A DNA stretch of 64,000 nucleotides from the NCBI GenBank assembly GCA_902610115.1, contig CACLUK010000001.1, positions 62,001-126,000 on the forward strand, in the 5' to 3' direction. Of the stretch, positions 1-9,767 are shown in pieces. Origin of the DNA: an uncultured Pelagibacteraceae bacterium. Its GTDB lineage: Bacteria; Pseudomonadota; Alphaproteobacteria; Pelagibacterales; Pelagibacteraceae. Made by a program: the position numbers and the translations under genes. Each line of letters starts with the position of its first letter. Positions within the stretch are counted from its first letter, which is position 1. The notes under the pieces are model-generated. The model had not been told where the DNA came from. It did no database searches and was given only the letters and a program-made list of their open reading frames with translations.

Positions 1-197
1 GCTTCGTTACGATATAAACTTAAAATTCCTGACCTTAAAGTTTGGATGCCCTGAATTCTTGCGTAATATATACCTATGAAAGCTGTTAAAAAAATTAGAG
101 CTATAGTGTAGATAGCTCCAATTTTACTACCAATTTTTATCATTAAAAATATCTCTAATGCTGGTAATCCGATAAATAATAGGAAAAATGTGTTCAT
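1..197 (-). CDS. fxsA: FxsA family membrane protein (partial)
   Basis: The reading frame starts at an ATG at 197 and runs off the window edge. The visible 65 residues are very hydrophobic, with two predicted membrane segments. They carry the FxsA/UPF0716 pattern: an N-terminal helix with LPALEI, then KIGSKIGAIYT, then a second helix ending in YYARIQGIQTLRS. FxsA is a small inner-membrane protein; in E. coli extra copies relieve phage T7 exclusion by F plasmid PifA, but its normal role is not settled. It is divergent from the Tim44-like gene, a neighbour it has in many alphaproteobacteria. The C-terminus is not visible. Confidence 0.85.
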   Translation of the reverse strand, partial: MNTFFLLFIGLPALEIFLMIKIGSKIGAIYTIALIFLTAFIGIYYARIQGIQTLRSGILSLYRNE

Positions 198-241
198 TTG
201 TCTGATACAAAATTATATTATTCATGTATATTTATCAAATT

Positions 242-841
242 ATGAGTAACAGTTTTGGCTATTTAGATATAATTTTGCTGGGTATGATCGCAGGTTTTAT
301 TATTTTGCGATTAAGAAGTATTTTGGGAAGAAAAACCGGCCACGAATCGAAAGTTTATCCAAATTTTGCTGAAAAAAAATTTAGTATACCTCAGCAAGAT
401 AAAAATCCTGTAAAACAAAACTTTGAGATCTTAGAAGGTAAAGACAAAAAAGAATTTTTAAGGGGTGCTGAAATAGCTTATGAAAGTATATTAACCTCTT
501 TCGCTAACGGTGATTTAATCAAGCTTAAAGCATTATTATCACCTAAAATGTTTTCTAATTTTTCCGAAGCAATTAAAACAAGAAATAAGGAAAATATAAA
601 ATCTGAATTTACATTTATTGGTGTGAAAGAATCATCTGTCGAAAAATATGAAAAAGTTAAAGATAATTTATTTGCTACAGTAAAATTTGTTGCAGAAGTT
701 ATATCAGTGAAAAAAGATAAAGAAAATAAAATTATTGAGGGGAATCCAGATAAAATAAAATTTGTTTCAGATAGCTGGAAATTTACTAAAAACATAAATC
801 AAAAAAGTCCTAACTGGTATTTATCCGAGATTATCAATTAG
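242..841 (+). CDS. Tim44-like domain protein
   Basis: About 199 residues: one N-terminal membrane helix (about residues 4-20), the short basic stretch LRLRSILGRKTG, then a soluble Tim44-like domain over the last 130 residues. This is the layout of the bacterial Tim44 homologue (TimA) of alphaproteobacteria, a membrane-anchored protein related to the mitochondrial import motor subunit; its bacterial role is poorly defined. I prefer the ATG at 242 (MSNSFGYLD) because family members begin just before the helix. An in-frame ATG at 224 would add six residues. Neither has a clear ribosome site. The stop overlaps the next start by one base, so it is co-transcribed with the Smr gene. Confidence 0.8.
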   Translation: MSNSFGYLDIILLGMIAGFIILRLRSILGRKTGHESKVYPNFAEKKFSIPQQDKNPVKQNFEILEGKDKKEFLRGAEIAYESILTSFANGDLIKLKALLSPKMFSNFSEAIKTRNKENIKSEFTFIGVKESSVEKYEKVKDNLFATVKFVAEVISVKKDKENKIIEGNPDKIKFVSDSWKFTKNINQKSPNWYLSEIIN

Positions 842-1251
842 TGATAAAGAAAAAAGATCTTTCACAAGGTGATAAAAAAGTATGGGATGAATTCGTTAGA
901 AATCCATCTGATATTTATGATAAAGATAGAGATCAATTGAATCATAAAAAAGTCCGATTTAAATTTGATTTACATGGTTTCACTTTAGAAAACGCAAATT
1001 TAAAAGTAAAAGAGTTGATAAACTATTGTATCTCTAATAATTATAGAGAGTTGTTATTAATAACTGGGAAAGGTTTGCACTCAACTAATGAAGCCGATGA
1101 GTATGTGTCTAAAGATCTTGGAAAATTAAAATACTCAGTGCCTGAATATATTAAAAATAGCGAATTATTTTCTTATATTACCTCAATCGAAGATGCTGAT
1201 AAAAAAGATGGTGGAGAAGGAGCATTAATAATTAAATTAAAAAAATTATAA
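841..1251 (+). CDS. Smr domain protein
   Basis: 136 residues with a GTG start that shares its first base with the preceding stop. The Smr signature is present: DLHG at residues 43-46, TGKG at 75-78 and GGEGA at 124-128. Smr domains are nucleases or nucleic-acid-binding modules related to the C-terminus of MutS2. A stand-alone Smr protein of this size, next to a Tim44-like gene and hslUV, is common in alphaproteobacteria. The substrate cannot be told from sequence. The last six bases overlap the end of hslU on the other strand, leaving no room for a separate terminator. Confidence 0.85.
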   Translation: MIKKKDLSQGDKKVWDEFVRNPSDIYDKDRDQLNHKKVRFKFDLHGFTLENANLKVKELINYCISNNYRELLLITGKGLHSTNEADEYVSKDLGKLKYSVPEYIKNSELFSYITSIEDADKKDGGEGALIIKLKKL

Positions 1252-2622
1252 AATAAATTTTGATAAATCTGTATCTTTTACCAAATTACCTAAATTGTCT
1301 TCAACAAATTTTTTATCTACAGTAATAGTTTCTCCAGCTCTATCAGTTGCATTAAAACTAATATCGTCTAAAACTTTCTCAATTATTGTGTGAAGCCTCC
1401 TTGCTCCAATGTTTTCAACAGACGAATTTACCTCTGCTGAAATCTTTGCAAGCATATCAATGCCGTCCTCAGAAAACTCGAGATTAACATCTTCGGTATT
1501 TAATAAAGCTTTATATTGTTTTATTAAACTATTATCTGGCTCCTTTAGTATTCTTTTAAAATCATCCTCATTAAGAGCGTTAAGTTCAACTCTTATCGGC
1601 AATCTGCCTTGCAATTCTGGTAACAAGTCAGATGGTTTAGCTAGTTGAAAAGCACCTGATGCAATAAATAAAATGTGATCAGTTTTTATTGGACCATGCT
1701 TAGTACTTACTGTTGTTCCCTCAATTAAGGGTAGTAGGTCTCTTTGCACTCCCTCTCTCGAAACATCTCCACCTACTCTGTCACTTCTTGCTGAAACCTT
1801 ATCGATTTCATCTAGAAATACAATTCCATTTTCCTCTGTAGCTTTTTTAGCCTCTTTAATTATTTTATCTTCCTCGATCATTTTATCTGACTCTTGTGCA
1901 ACTAATATTCCATGAGACTCCTTTACAGTCATTTTTTTCTTTTTACCTTTTCTTCCACTCATAGATTTACCAAGAATATCTCCTAAATTAACCATTCCAA
2001 CGTTCCCACCCGGCATACCTGGTATTTCAAAACTTTGTAAACCAGAAGAAGTATCCTGAACCTCTATCTCTATTTCGTTGTTATCCAAGTCACCGTTTCT
2101 GAGTCTTTTTCTAAAACTTTCTCTAGTTGCAACACTAGCTTTATTACCAACTAAAGCGTCTAAGACTTTTTCTTCTGCTTTTAACTCAGCTTTAGCTTTT
2201 ACTTCTTTTCTTTTCCTCTCTCTTTCCATCGCAATAGCAATCTCAATTAAGTCTCTTACAATTTGTTCTACATCTCTACCGACGTAACCAACTTCAGTAA
2301 ATCTTGTAGCTTCAACTTTTATAAATGGAGCTTCTGCAAGCCTTGATAGTCGTCTAGATATTTCTGTTTTACCAACACCAGTTGGACCTATCATAAGAAT
2401 ATTTTTTGGAAGAACTTCGTCTCTCATTTCGTCAGTAAGAGCCTGTCTTCTCCATCTATTTCTTAGAGCAACAGCCACAGCTTTTTTTGCTTCTTTCTGT
2501 CCAATAACATATCTATCCAGTTCAGAAACAATTTCTCTTGGTGAAAGAGCACTCACTTTTGATCTATCTTCTTTAGACCCCTTTACTAACTTCAGGTTTG
2601 TATCTTTTTTTGATTTTGACAT
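1246..2622 (-). CDS. hslU: HslU ATPase subunit of the HslUV protease
   Basis: 458 residues, AAA+ unfoldase of the HslUV (ClpYQ) complex, which feeds substrate proteins into the HslV chamber in the cytoplasm. Visible: Walker A GPTGVGKT near residues 79-86, the pore motif GYVGRDVE soon after, Walker [10 protein letters not shown] near 270, the inserted I domain between them, a sensor/arginine region ending in [11 protein letters not shown], and the short conserved C-terminal tail LSKFIL that docks into HslV. Length matches the family. It abuts hslV directly (hslV stop, then ATG), so the two are one transcript and probably translationally coupled. Confidence 0.97.
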   Translation of the reverse strand: MSKSKKDTNLKLVKGSKEDRSKVSALSPREIVSELDRYVIGQKEAKKAVAVALRNRWRRQALTDEMRDEVLPKNILMIGPTGVGKTEISRRLSRLAEAPFIKVEATRFTEVGYVGRDVEQIVRDLIEIAIAMERERKRKEVKAKAELKAEEKVLDALVGNKASVATRESFRKRLRNGDLDNNEIEIEVQDTSSGLQSFEIPGMPGGNVGMVNLGDILGKSMSGRKGKKKKMTVKESHGILVAQESDKMIEEDKIIKEAKKATEENGIVFLDEIDKVSARSDRVGGDVSREGVQRDLLPLIEGTTVSTKHGPIKTDHILFIASGAFQLAKPSDLLPELQGRLPIRVELNALNEDDFKRILKEPDNSLIKQYKALLNTEDVNLEFSEDGIDMLAKISAEVNSSVENIGARRLHTIIEKVLDDISFNATDRAGETITVDKKFVEDNLGNLVKDTDLSKFIL

Positions 2623-3162
2623 TTAAATTTTTTCCATCGTAACATTATTATTTGTAAATACACAAATATCTGACGCAACTTTCAAGGCCTTTCTTGCAAT
2701 TTCCTCTGCCTTCATGTCAGTTTCAATTAAAACTTTCGCTGCTGCTAAAGCGTAATTACCTCCAGAGCCTATTCCAATTATTCCATCCTCTGGTTCTAAA
2801 ACATCACCTGTACCGGAAATAATGAAGCTATGGCTTTTATCTGCTACTGCCATTAAAGCCTCTAATCTTCTTAAAAATTTATCACTTCTCCAATCCTTAG
2901 CTAATTCAACAGCCGCTCTTTGTAAATTTCCTGCGTGTTTTTCTAGTTTTGCTTCAAGTCTCTCAAACAAAGTTAATGCATCAGCTGTAGAACCAGCAAA
3001 TCCTGCTATTACCCCTCTGCTTTCTATCTTTCTAACTTTTTTTGCTTTACTTTTTAAAACTGTATTTCCAAGACTTACTTGACCGTCTCCTGCAACTATA
3101 GTTTCCCCACCTTTTCTAAGCAACACAATCGTAGTACCGTGCCATTTTTCAGCTGTATTCAT
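2623..3162 (-). CDS. hslV: HslV peptidase subunit of the HslUV protease
   Basis: 179 residues, the threonine peptidase of HslUV. The catalytic threonine lies in HGTTI (residues 8-12), so a propeptide of about nine residues has to be removed; such an N-terminal extension is usual in alphaproteobacterial HslV, whereas the E. coli enzyme only loses Met. [12 protein letters not shown] and the glycine-rich GIGSGGNYA are conserved. First gene of the hslVU operon, divergent from hisB across a 96-base spacer that must hold promoters for both. Confidence 0.97.
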   Translation of the reverse strand: MNTAEKWHGTTIVLLRKGGETIVAGDGQVSLGNTVLKSKAKKVRKIESRGVIAGFAGSTADALTLFERLEAKLEKHAGNLQRAAVELAKDWRSDKFLRRLEALMAVADKSHSFIISGTGDVLEPEDGIIGIGSGGNYALAAAKVLIETDMKAEEIARKALKVASDICVFTNNNVTMEKI

Positions 3163-3211
3163 GGAGTTATATGTGGAGATTAATTTGAGATCTTCAATAG
3201 TGATTTATTGA

Positions 3212-3217
3212 TATAAT
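3212..3217 (+). promoter_or_regulatory. Candidate -10 element for the his operon
   Basis: TATAAT, a perfect sigma70 -10 hexamer, about 45 bases before hisB in the divergent hslV/hisB spacer. No convincing -35 sits at the usual 16-18 base distance (TTGAGA at 3185-3190 is too far). In such AT-rich DNA a chance match is possible, so this is a weak call. Confidence 0.35.
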
Positions 3218-3258
3218 GACGATTTAAATATATATCAAAGGTAAATCGGGCATAGTTT

Positions 3259-3849
3259 ATGAGCAGAAAAGCAAAAATTACGAGAAAAACTAAAGAGACA
3301 AGTATTTCTGTCGCGGTCAATCTAGACGGAAAAGGAAAGTATAAAATTAAAACTGGAATAGGTTTTTTAGATCACATGTTGGAACAATTATCTAAACACT
3401 CTCTTATTGATTTAGAAGTTAAAGCTAAGGGTGACACACATATAGATTTACACCACACTACTGAGGATACGGGTATAGCAATAGGAGAAGCTATCAAAAA
3501 AGCGGCAGGTAACCGAAAAGGTATAACAAGGTATGCATCAACAATGATACCTATGGATGAAACACTAAGCCGAGTTTCAATTGATGTATCAAATAGACCT
3601 TATTTAATCTGGAAAGTAAATCTACAGGTTGAGAAACTTGGTGAGATGGATACAGAATTATTTAAAGAGTGGTTCCAAGCTTTTTCACAATCAGCTGGAG
3701 TTACTTTACACATAGAAAATATTTACGGTGATAATAGCCACCACAAGATTGAGTCATGTTACAAAGGTTTAGCTAGATCATTAAAAGATGCTTTAGCGAT
3801 TGATAAAAGAATTAAAAACTCAATACCTTCGACAAAAGGCTCTATTTAA
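3259..3849 (+). CDS. hisB: Imidazoleglycerol-phosphate dehydratase
   Basis: 196 residues, single-domain HisB (dehydratase only, without the phosphatase domain fused to it in E. coli). It converts imidazole glycerol phosphate to imidazole acetol phosphate in histidine synthesis. Metal-binding histidine motifs are visible: [12 protein letters not shown] near residues 37-47, HHTTED at 65-70, and NSHHKIES in the second half. First gene of hisB-hisH-hisA-hisF-hisE; the other his genes are not in this window. Confidence 0.97.
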   Translation: MSRKAKITRKTKETSISVAVNLDGKGKYKIKTGIGFLDHMLEQLSKHSLIDLEVKAKGDTHIDLHHTTEDTGIAIGEAIKKAAGNRKGITRYASTMIPMDETLSRVSIDVSNRPYLIWKVNLQVEKLGEMDTELFKEWFQAFSQSAGVTLHIENIYGDNSHHKIESCYKGLARSLKDALAIDKRIKNSIPSTKGSI

Positions 3850-3854
3850 ATTTG

Positions 3855-4481
3855 ATGAACGTCACAATTGTTGACTACCAATCGGGCAATATTAGCTCTG
3901 TCATAAATTCCTTTACGGAGGTAGCTAAAGGTAAAGTTAATCTAGAAGTAACTTCAGACATCAAGAAAATTACGTGTAGTGACAAGATTGTTTTACCAGG
4001 GCAAGGTTCATTTAAAAGCTGTGTTGACTCTCTTAATCAAATTAAGGGATTAGTTGATACATTAAAAGAATTTGCAATAACAAATAAGAAACCTTTATTA
4101 GGAATTTGTGTAGGCCTACAAATGTTCGCAGATATTGGATATGAAGAAGCAGAAACAAAAGGATTAGGTTGGATTTCTGGTAGAGTTTCTAAAATTGATA
4201 ATCAAAAAGGAAAATTTAAACTCCCACATATTGGTTGGAACGAAATTGAAATTCAAAAAGAAAGTAAAATATTTAAAGATATAAAAAATAAATCTCATAT
4301 GTATTTCGTACATAGTTATGAATTTATTCCTAAAGATAAGTCAGTGATCTCAGCAACAACAGATTATTCATCAAAAATTGTCTGTTCTGTTGAAAAAGAT
4401 AATTTATTTGGTACCCAATTTCACCCAGAGAAGAGTGATAAAATTGGATTAAAAGTGATTGATAATTTTTTAAAATTATAA
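3855..4481 (+). CDS. hisH: Imidazole glycerol phosphate synthase, glutaminase subunit
   Basis: A class I glutamine amidotransferase of 208 residues that supplies ammonia to HisF. The nucleophile is C85 in LLGICVGLQM, and the His-Glu pair is in FHPEKS near residue 190. The oxyanion strand PGQGSF is near 48-53. An in-frame TTG at 3852 precedes the ATG; I chose the ATG. Its stop overlaps the hisA start by one base, indicating translational coupling. Confidence 0.96.
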   Translation: MNVTIVDYQSGNISSVINSFTEVAKGKVNLEVTSDIKKITCSDKIVLPGQGSFKSCVDSLNQIKGLVDTLKEFAITNKKPLLGICVGLQMFADIGYEEAETKGLGWISGRVSKIDNQKGKFKLPHIGWNEIEIQKESKIFKDIKNKSHMYFVHSYEFIPKDKSVISATTDYSSKIVCSVEKDNLFGTQFHPEKSDKIGLKVIDNFLKL

Positions 4482-5206
4482 TGAAAATATTTCCTGCAAT
4501 AGATATAAAAGACAAGAAATGCGTAAGATTAATCAAAGGCGACTTCGAAAATAAAACTGAATACGAAACTTCACCGATTGAGCAAGCAGCAAAATTTAAA
4601 GATCATGGCTTTAAAAACTTACACATTGTTGATCTGGACGGAGCTTTAACGGGTAAAACAGTAAATCTAAATATTATAAAAGAAATAATAAGAAAATACG
4701 ATTTGAAGATTGAAATAGGCGGTGGTGTTAGATCTCTTGACGGCATTAAACAATATGTCGATACTGGTGTTGAGAAAGTAATTTTAGGAAGTGGTGCTAT
4801 TAAAAATAAAGAATTTTTAAAAGAGTCTTGCGTAAAATTTAAAGGTCAAATTGCTTTAGGATTAGACGCAAAAGATGGAAATCTTTCAGTATCAGGCTGG
4901 ACAGAAAATCTAGAAATTAAGACCACAGATTTTTTAAAAGAAGTAAATGATTTTGGCGTTAGCAGAATTATTTTTACAGATATAAATAGAGATGGAATGA
5001 AAACTAGTCCTAACCTAGATGAAACTGTAAAAATTGCAGGGCTTTCTAATTGTCCTGTTGTTATTTCAGGAGGTGTTTCTTCAATAAACGACATTAAGAA
5101 GGCTAAAAGGTTAAATAATAAAAAAATTGAAGGTATTATAGTTGGCAAAGCTATTTACGATGGTGATATTAAGCTTGATGAGTTAGCAAAGGAGATTAAT
5201 GCTTAA
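4481..5206 (+). CDS. hisA: ProFAR isomerase
   Basis: 241 residues, a (beta/alpha)8 barrel that isomerises ProFAR to PRFAR in histidine synthesis. The first catalytic Asp is in [14 protein letters not shown]. The phosphate-binding loops are [10 protein letters not shown] near residue 80 and SGGVSS near 195, and the second-half TDINRDGM motif is typical. Overlaps hisF by eight bases. HisA and HisF are homologous barrels; the position-specific motifs and gene order separate them here. Confidence 0.96.
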   Translation: MKIFPAIDIKDKKCVRLIKGDFENKTEYETSPIEQAAKFKDHGFKNLHIVDLDGALTGKTVNLNIIKEIIRKYDLKIEIGGGVRSLDGIKQYVDTGVEKVILGSGAIKNKEFLKESCVKFKGQIALGLDAKDGNLSVSGWTENLEIKTTDFLKEVNDFGVSRIIFTDINRDGMKTSPNLDETVKIAGLSNCPVVISGGVSSINDIKKAKRLNNKKIEGIIVGKAIYDGDIKLDELAKEINA

Positions 5207-5957
5207 AAATAGGATTATACCTTGCCTTGATGTTAAAGATGGAAGAGTTGTCAAAGGTATAAACTTTGTTGAATTAAAAGATGCTGGAGATCCAGTAGAA
5301 CAAGCCAAAATATATAGCGACAGTGGCGCCGACGAGATTTGTTTTTTAGATATTACTGCATCAAATGAAAACAGAGAAACAATTATTGAAATTGTTAGAA
5401 AAACAGCGAAAGAATGTTTTGTTCCTTTAACTGTCGGTGGTGGCGTTAGAACTATTCAAAACATAACTGATTTATTGTTAGCAGGCGCTGATAAAGTTTC
5501 TATTAATACTGCTGCAGTTAAAAATGTTGATTTTGTAAAGGAAGCATCAAAAAAATTTGGATCGCAATGCATTGTAGTTGCTATTGATGCCAAAAAAGTT
5601 TCAGAAAATAAATGGGAAGTGTTTACTCACGGTGGAAGAAATAAAACCGGTATCGATGCAGTAGAGTTTGCTAAGAAAGTAGAAGAAAACGGAGCCGGAG
5701 AAATTTTATTAACATCAATGGATAAAGATGGAACTAAATCTGGATACGATATTGATTTGTTAAAAACAATTACGAAAAGCACTAATATTCCCGTAATAGC
5801 CTCTGGTGGAGTTGGAACTTTAGATCACTTATACGATGGCATTGTTAAAGGCGGTGCAAGTGCAGTTTTAGCGGCTTCTATTTTTCATTATGGTGAATAT
5901 AAAATTAAAGATGCTAAAGAATATTTGAATTCTAAAAATGTATCAGTAAGGTTGTAA
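5199..5957 (+). CDS. hisF: Imidazole glycerol phosphate synthase, cyclase subunit
   Basis: 252 residues, the cyclase barrel that uses HisH-derived ammonia to make imidazole glycerol phosphate and AICAR. N-terminal [19 protein letters not shown] is the family signature, with the catalytic Asp in CLDV. The second catalytic Asp lies in [13 protein letters not shown]. Phosphate loops GGGVRT and SGGVGT are present. It overlaps hisA and is followed after one base by hisE. Confidence 0.97.
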   Translation: MLKNRIIPCLDVKDGRVVKGINFVELKDAGDPVEQAKIYSDSGADEICFLDITASNENRETIIEIVRKTAKECFVPLTVGGGVRTIQNITDLLLAGADKVSINTAAVKNVDFVKEASKKFGSQCIVVAIDAKKVSENKWEVFTHGGRNKTGIDAVEFAKKVEENGAGEILLTSMDKDGTKSGYDIDLLKTITKSTNIPVIASGGVGTLDHLYDGIVKGGASAVLAASIFHYGEYKIKDAKEYLNSKNVSVRL

Positions 5958-5958
5958 A

Positions 5959-6231
5959 ATGTTTGAAAACTTAGAAAAATTAATTACAACAATCAGAGAG
6001 AGAAAAAATTCTTCTCCAGATAAGTCTTATACAAATAAACTTTTGAACGATAAAAACCTTAGTGTTTCAAAAGTAAAAGAGGAAGTAGGGGAATTAATAG
6101 AATCTGTGGAAAAAAATTCAAATAAGATACACGAAGCTGCTGATGTGGTTTATCATTTGATGGTTTACTTAGAGGCTAACAACATAAAAATTGAAGATGT
6201 GATGAACGAACTTAAGAAAAGACAGAAATGA
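5959..6231 (+). CDS. hisE: Phosphoribosyl-ATP pyrophosphatase
   Basis: 90 residues, a stand-alone HisE of the MazG-like all-alpha fold, hydrolysing phosphoribosyl-ATP to phosphoribosyl-AMP. The metal-binding pattern KVKEEVGELIESV followed by HEAADVVYHLMVYL is clear. HisI, the next activity, is not fused and not present nearby. Its stop overlaps the HIT gene start (ATGA), so the two are coupled. Confidence 0.94.
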   Translation: MFENLEKLITTIRERKNSSPDKSYTNKLLNDKNLSVSKVKEEVGELIESVEKNSNKIHEAADVVYHLMVYLEANNIKIEDVMNELKKRQK

Positions 6232-6584
6232 GTTACGACAAAAATAATATATTTGCTAAAATTCTAAGGGGAGAAATTCCGTGTAAAAAAGTTTATGAAA
6301 ATGATCATGTTTTAGCTTTTCATGATATTAATCCTCAAAAGAAAGTTCATGTTTTAGTAATTCCTAAAGGTGCATACGTAGATCTTAATGATTTCAATAA
6401 TAAAGCTTCAGATAAAGAGATTGTAGAGTTAAATAAAGCTGTGACACATGTTGCAAATTTAGTGGGCGCAAAAGATAAAGGTTACCGAGCTTTAACAAAT
6501 ATCGGCAGCGATGGCGGACAGGAAGTTCCTCACTTACACTTTCATATATTTGCAGGTGAAAAGATTGGAAAAATGGTTAATTGA
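6228..6584 (+). CDS. hinT: HIT family protein (HinT-like)
   Basis: 118 residues, a purine nucleoside phosphoramidase-type HIT protein. The histidine triad is HLHFH at residues 102-106, with NIFAKILRGEIP at the N-terminus, both typical of the HinT branch. Physiological substrate is uncertain for the family. A HIT gene directly after hisE is a recurrent arrangement in alphaproteobacteria. It shares one base with the following acetyltransferase gene. Confidence 0.92.
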   Translation: MSYDKNNIFAKILRGEIPCKKVYENDHVLAFHDINPQKKVHVLVIPKGAYVDLNDFNNKASDKEIVELNKAVTHVANLVGAKDKGYRALTNIGSDGGQEVPHLHFHIFAGEKIGKMVN

Positions 6585-7090
6585 TGGTTTCAAGAGTAAA
6601 AAGATATTTCTTAGAAATAAAAGATTTTTCAAAAACTGTTGATTTGAATCTCCCAGGAAACTTTCAAATTATTTTAGATGATAAAGATAATTTCCATTTA
6701 AACAGATTTTTCTATAAACAAATAGGCGTAGATCACTATTGGAGAGACAGATTACTTTGGTCTGATAGTGAGTGGGTAAAGTATGTCACGAATAAAAATT
6801 TAGAAACGCATGTTCTTAAAAAAGGTGAAGATTTAGTAGGATATTACGAACAAGAATATCATCCTGGACCAAATGAAGTAGAGCTTATCAATCTAGGAGT
6901 ACTAAAAGAATTTAGAGGTTTGAAGCTAGGCTCAACACTTGTAAATCATGCTATAGCAAGCGCATCAAGAAAAAATCCTGAAAGAATGTGGGTTCATACT
7001 TGTAGTTTAGACCACAAACACGCATTACAAAATTACAAATCCAAAGGTTTTGAAATTTTTAAAGAAGAAGAAATTGATTTTGTAGCTTAG
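6584..7090 (+). CDS. GNAT family N-acetyltransferase
   Basis: 168 residues. The acetyl-CoA-binding segment is visible as INLGVLKEFRGLKLGSTLV (about residues 104-122), the Q/RxxGxG/A-type loop of GNAT enzymes, followed by a C-terminal ALQNYKSKGFEIF strand-helix typical of the fold. The substrate is unknown. I start at the ATG at 6584, which overlaps the upstream TGA by one base; a TTG sits one codon earlier. Its stop interlocks with the lolA-like stop on the opposite strand (7087-7090). Confidence 0.85.
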   Translation: MVSRVKRYFLEIKDFSKTVDLNLPGNFQIILDDKDNFHLNRFFYKQIGVDHYWRDRLLWSDSEWVKYVTNKNLETHVLKKGEDLVGYYEQEYHPGPNEVELINLGVLKEFRGLKLGSTLVNHAIASASRKNPERMWVHTCSLDHKHALQNYKSKGFEIFKEEEIDFVA

Positions 7091-7656
7091 TTTATTTCAG
7101 GCACTTTAAAGGTACCCTTTCTAAAAATGTCATTTTTAGCAACAATATTTAGGGAGAAATTAATATTATTATTGTATTGATCTTTAATCTCCCACCCTTT
7201 CAATTCTAGATTTTTTTTATCAAAAAAAACTGTAATTTCGTTATCACTAAAATAAACAAGCTTAATTATTTGATCATTTACCTCTAATTTTCCTGATTGT
7301 ACTATTTCTAAAAGTTTATCTTTATATAAAATATTTAAGAATGGAGATTTTGAAATAGGATAATGATAAGTTTTATTATACCTTTTTTGTGTAATCGCTA
7401 ACTTCTTATTATTGATAACTAGCTCCTTTTTTTTGTCATCAAAGTAATTGCATTTTAATTTTCCAGGAAACTCTAAAAGACAACTACCTTTTTCTGCTTT
7501 TTCATTAATTAATTGATCAAATGTAAATTCTAAAGAGTTTAAGTTATTTAATTTAGCAACTATTTGATCTTTTTCATTAGCTAATAAACTCGTTGTTATT
7601 AATAAAAAAAACGGGAGTGAAAATATTTTTTTAAAGAACGTCACGTTTACCAACAT
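7087..7656 (-). CDS. lolA: LolA-like outer-membrane lipoprotein carrier
   Basis: About 189 residues: a short basic start, a hydrophobic signal peptide (FSLPFFLLITTSLLA), then a mature domain with LolA features such as an early SLEFTFDQ strand, FPGKLKCNYFDDKKKE (the 'P-G-kfRw.y' region of LolA), and late WEIKDQYNNNINFSL. LolA shuttles lipoproteins across the periplasm. The start is uncertain: ATG at 7656 is used here, GTG at 7644 would give a shorter signal peptide, and any choice overlaps the end of ftsK. lolA downstream of ftsK is a conserved alphaproteobacterial pair. Confidence 0.85.
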   Translation of the reverse strand: MLVNVTFFKKIFSLPFFLLITTSLLANEKDQIVAKLNNLNSLEFTFDQLINEKAEKGSCLLEFPGKLKCNYFDDKKKELVINNKKLAITQKRYNKTYHYPISKSPFLNILYKDKLLEIVQSGKLEVNDQIIKLVYFSDNEITVFFDKKNLELKGWEIKDQYNNNINFSLNIVAKNDIFRKGTFKVPEIN

Positions 7657-9712
7657 GATTTGCTTTACTAACAATACCTTTTTCTTCCATCATATCAATA
7701 ATTCTAGCAGCTCTATTGTATCCGATCTGTAACTTTCTCTGTAAAAAGCTTGTAGAGGCTTTCCCTTCTGATTTAATAATTTCTACTGCTTGATTAAATA
7801 ATTCATCCTCATCACCTTCATTTCCAGGAGTTAGTGAGCTTTCATTTGTTTCTTGGGAAGTAATCTCTTCCATATAATCTGGCTCTCCTTGAGCTCTTAA
7901 TGAATTAGTAATTTTCTCTATTTCCTGCTCAGAAACATATGGGCCATGAATTCTAACGATCCTATTTGCAGAAGACATAAATAACATATCTCCTTTACCA
8001 AGCAATTGCTCAGCACCCTGCTCCCCTAAAATAGTTCTACTGTCAATTTTAGAACTTACTTGAAATGATATTCTTGTTGGAAAATTTGCTTTTATAGTAC
8101 CTGTTATTACATCAACACTTGGTCTCTGCGTAGCCATGATGATATGAATTCCTGCAGCTCTTGCCATTTGTGATAATTTTTGAATATAGTTTTCAATTTC
8201 TTTTCCAGCTACAAGCATTAAGTCTGACATCTCGTCAACCACTACAACGATGTATGGCATTTTAAGTTTATGCTTTGCGTTATAGCCATCAATGTTTCTT
8301 ACTCCTACCTTGCTCATTAATTTATATCTGCCGTTCATTTCTTTGACTGTCCAAGATAAAGCTGATGTAGCTTTTTTAGCATCAGTAATAACTGGAGTTA
8401 ATAAATGAGGTATTCCCTCGTAAGTAGATAGCTCTAACATTTTTGGATCAATTAAAATAAACTTACAAAGATCTGGATTTAGTTTGTAAAGCAAAGAAAC
8501 AATTATAGTGTTAATACAAACAGACTTTCCTGAACCAGTCGTACCTGCAATTAAAAGGTGAGGCATGGATGTTAAATCACCAACAATCGGCATTCCCGAA
8601 ATACTTTTACCTAATGCTATTGGAAGTCTCACATCTTTTTTTTGAAATTTATCACAAGAAATTATTTCTCTCAGTGATACGCTCTCTCTTTCCTCGTTTG
8701 GAATTTCGATTCCAACAGTGTTTTTTCCCGGGATGACCGAGACTCTTGTAGAAGTTGAACTAGTATTTCTTGCTAAATCTTCAGATAAATTAATTATTTT
8801 TGACACTTTTACACCGGGCGCTGGTTCAAATTCATAAAGGTTAACTACAGGACCATTATTAATTTCCTTGATTCTTCCATCTATACCAAAATCTAATAGT
8901 ATTTTTTCCATAAACTCAGCATCAGGACGATTTTTATTTCCGTCAGAACTAAGTTTAGATAAATTTTTTTCTAAATAATTTATATCTGGTAATTTATATT
9001 TAGTTTTTGAAGTAATTTGTTCTGTTTGAGAACTTGTGTCAGTGTCAAATGAAAAGGATTGTTGAGGTTTTTCTAAGGTTTGATGCTGATCTTCAATATT
9101 AATTTTACTAAAATCTGGTTCAATATTTTCTACAGGTTTTCTTCTAAAAAGTGAAATAATCACCGAGAGCATTTTTTTATAATTTATATCAGCCGAAAAT
9201 GAAAAAAAAATTATAGTTAATAAAAGTAAAATATAAATTGAATATGTATTGTCAATCCACGGGGCCCAAGTATTAATAAAGTTATATGTTATTTTTCCTA
9301 CAAAGCCTGAATTACCGTTATCAATTAACCAAAAGGAATTATTGAATGTTAAATAGATAAAAACTGTGCCTACAGTCAAATAAGCTACAACTAAAAATAA
9401 TTTTAAGATTATTCTTCTTAATTCCTTCTTTATTATCAGATCTAACCCCCAAAATAAAAAGTTAAGTAATAATAAAAAAGAGGCCAATCCAAAACTTTGT
9501 AATAAGAAATCTGCAATACTGCTTCCATAAATCCCAAAAAAATTTTGGATCTCAAAACTTCTATCTCCATAAACAAATGAAGGATCATCAGGAGAATACG
9601 TGGTAAATGCAATAGCTAGTGCGACACTTGTTAAAACTAAGATCAAACCTAGTAATTCAAAGGTTCGTTTTTTCAAAAAATTTGTTACACTATCTAAAAA
9701 GTTTGTATTCAT
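7631..9712 (-). CDS. ftsK: DNA translocase FtsK
   Basis: About 693 residues. Four membrane segments in the first 180 residues, a short linker (about 180-240), then the motor: Walker A GTTGSGKS near 391-398 and Walker B VVVVDEMSDLM. The C-terminal winged-helix gamma domain (about 630-694, with STSFLQRKLQIGYNRAARI) recognises polar DNA motifs. FtsK sits at the division septum and pumps the terminus region for dimer resolution. The linker is short compared with E. coli FtsK. A GTG lies one codon before the chosen ATG. Divergent from the UbiH-type gene. Confidence 0.96.
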   Translation of the reverse strand: MNTNFLDSVTNFLKKRTFELLGLILVLTSVALAIAFTTYSPDDPSFVYGDRSFEIQNFFGIYGSSIADFLLQSFGLASFLLLLNFLFWGLDLIIKKELRRIILKLFLVVAYLTVGTVFIYLTFNNSFWLIDNGNSGFVGKITYNFINTWAPWIDNTYSIYILLLLTIIFFSFSADINYKKMLSVIISLFRRKPVENIEPDFSKINIEDQHQTLEKPQQSFSFDTDTSSQTEQITSKTKYKLPDINYLEKNLSKLSSDGNKNRPDAEFMEKILLDFGIDGRIKEINNGPVVNLYEFEPAPGVKVSKIINLSEDLARNTSSTSTRVSVIPGKNTVGIEIPNEERESVSLREIISCDKFQKKDVRLPIALGKSISGMPIVGDLTSMPHLLIAGTTGSGKSVCINTIIVSLLYKLNPDLCKFILIDPKMLELSTYEGIPHLLTPVITDAKKATSALSWTVKEMNGRYKLMSKVGVRNIDGYNAKHKLKMPYIVVVVDEMSDLMLVAGKEIENYIQKLSQMARAAGIHIIMATQRPSVDVITGTIKANFPTRISFQVSSKIDSRTILGEQGAEQLLGKGDMLFMSSANRIVRIHGPYVSEQEIEKITNSLRAQGEPDYMEEITSQETNESSLTPGNEGDEDELFNQAVEIIKSEGKASTSFLQRKLQIGYNRAARIIDMMEEKGIVSKANHVGKRDVL

Positions 9713-9767
9713 CACGAATCGATTACGTACTTTTTACCATTTTTATTAAAGTGTTAAAAATTGTTAT

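Noticed and set aside
224-241. An upstream in-frame ATG for the Tim44-like gene
   Set aside because: Family members start next to the membrane helix; MSNSFGYLD at 242 fits better. I cannot exclude it.
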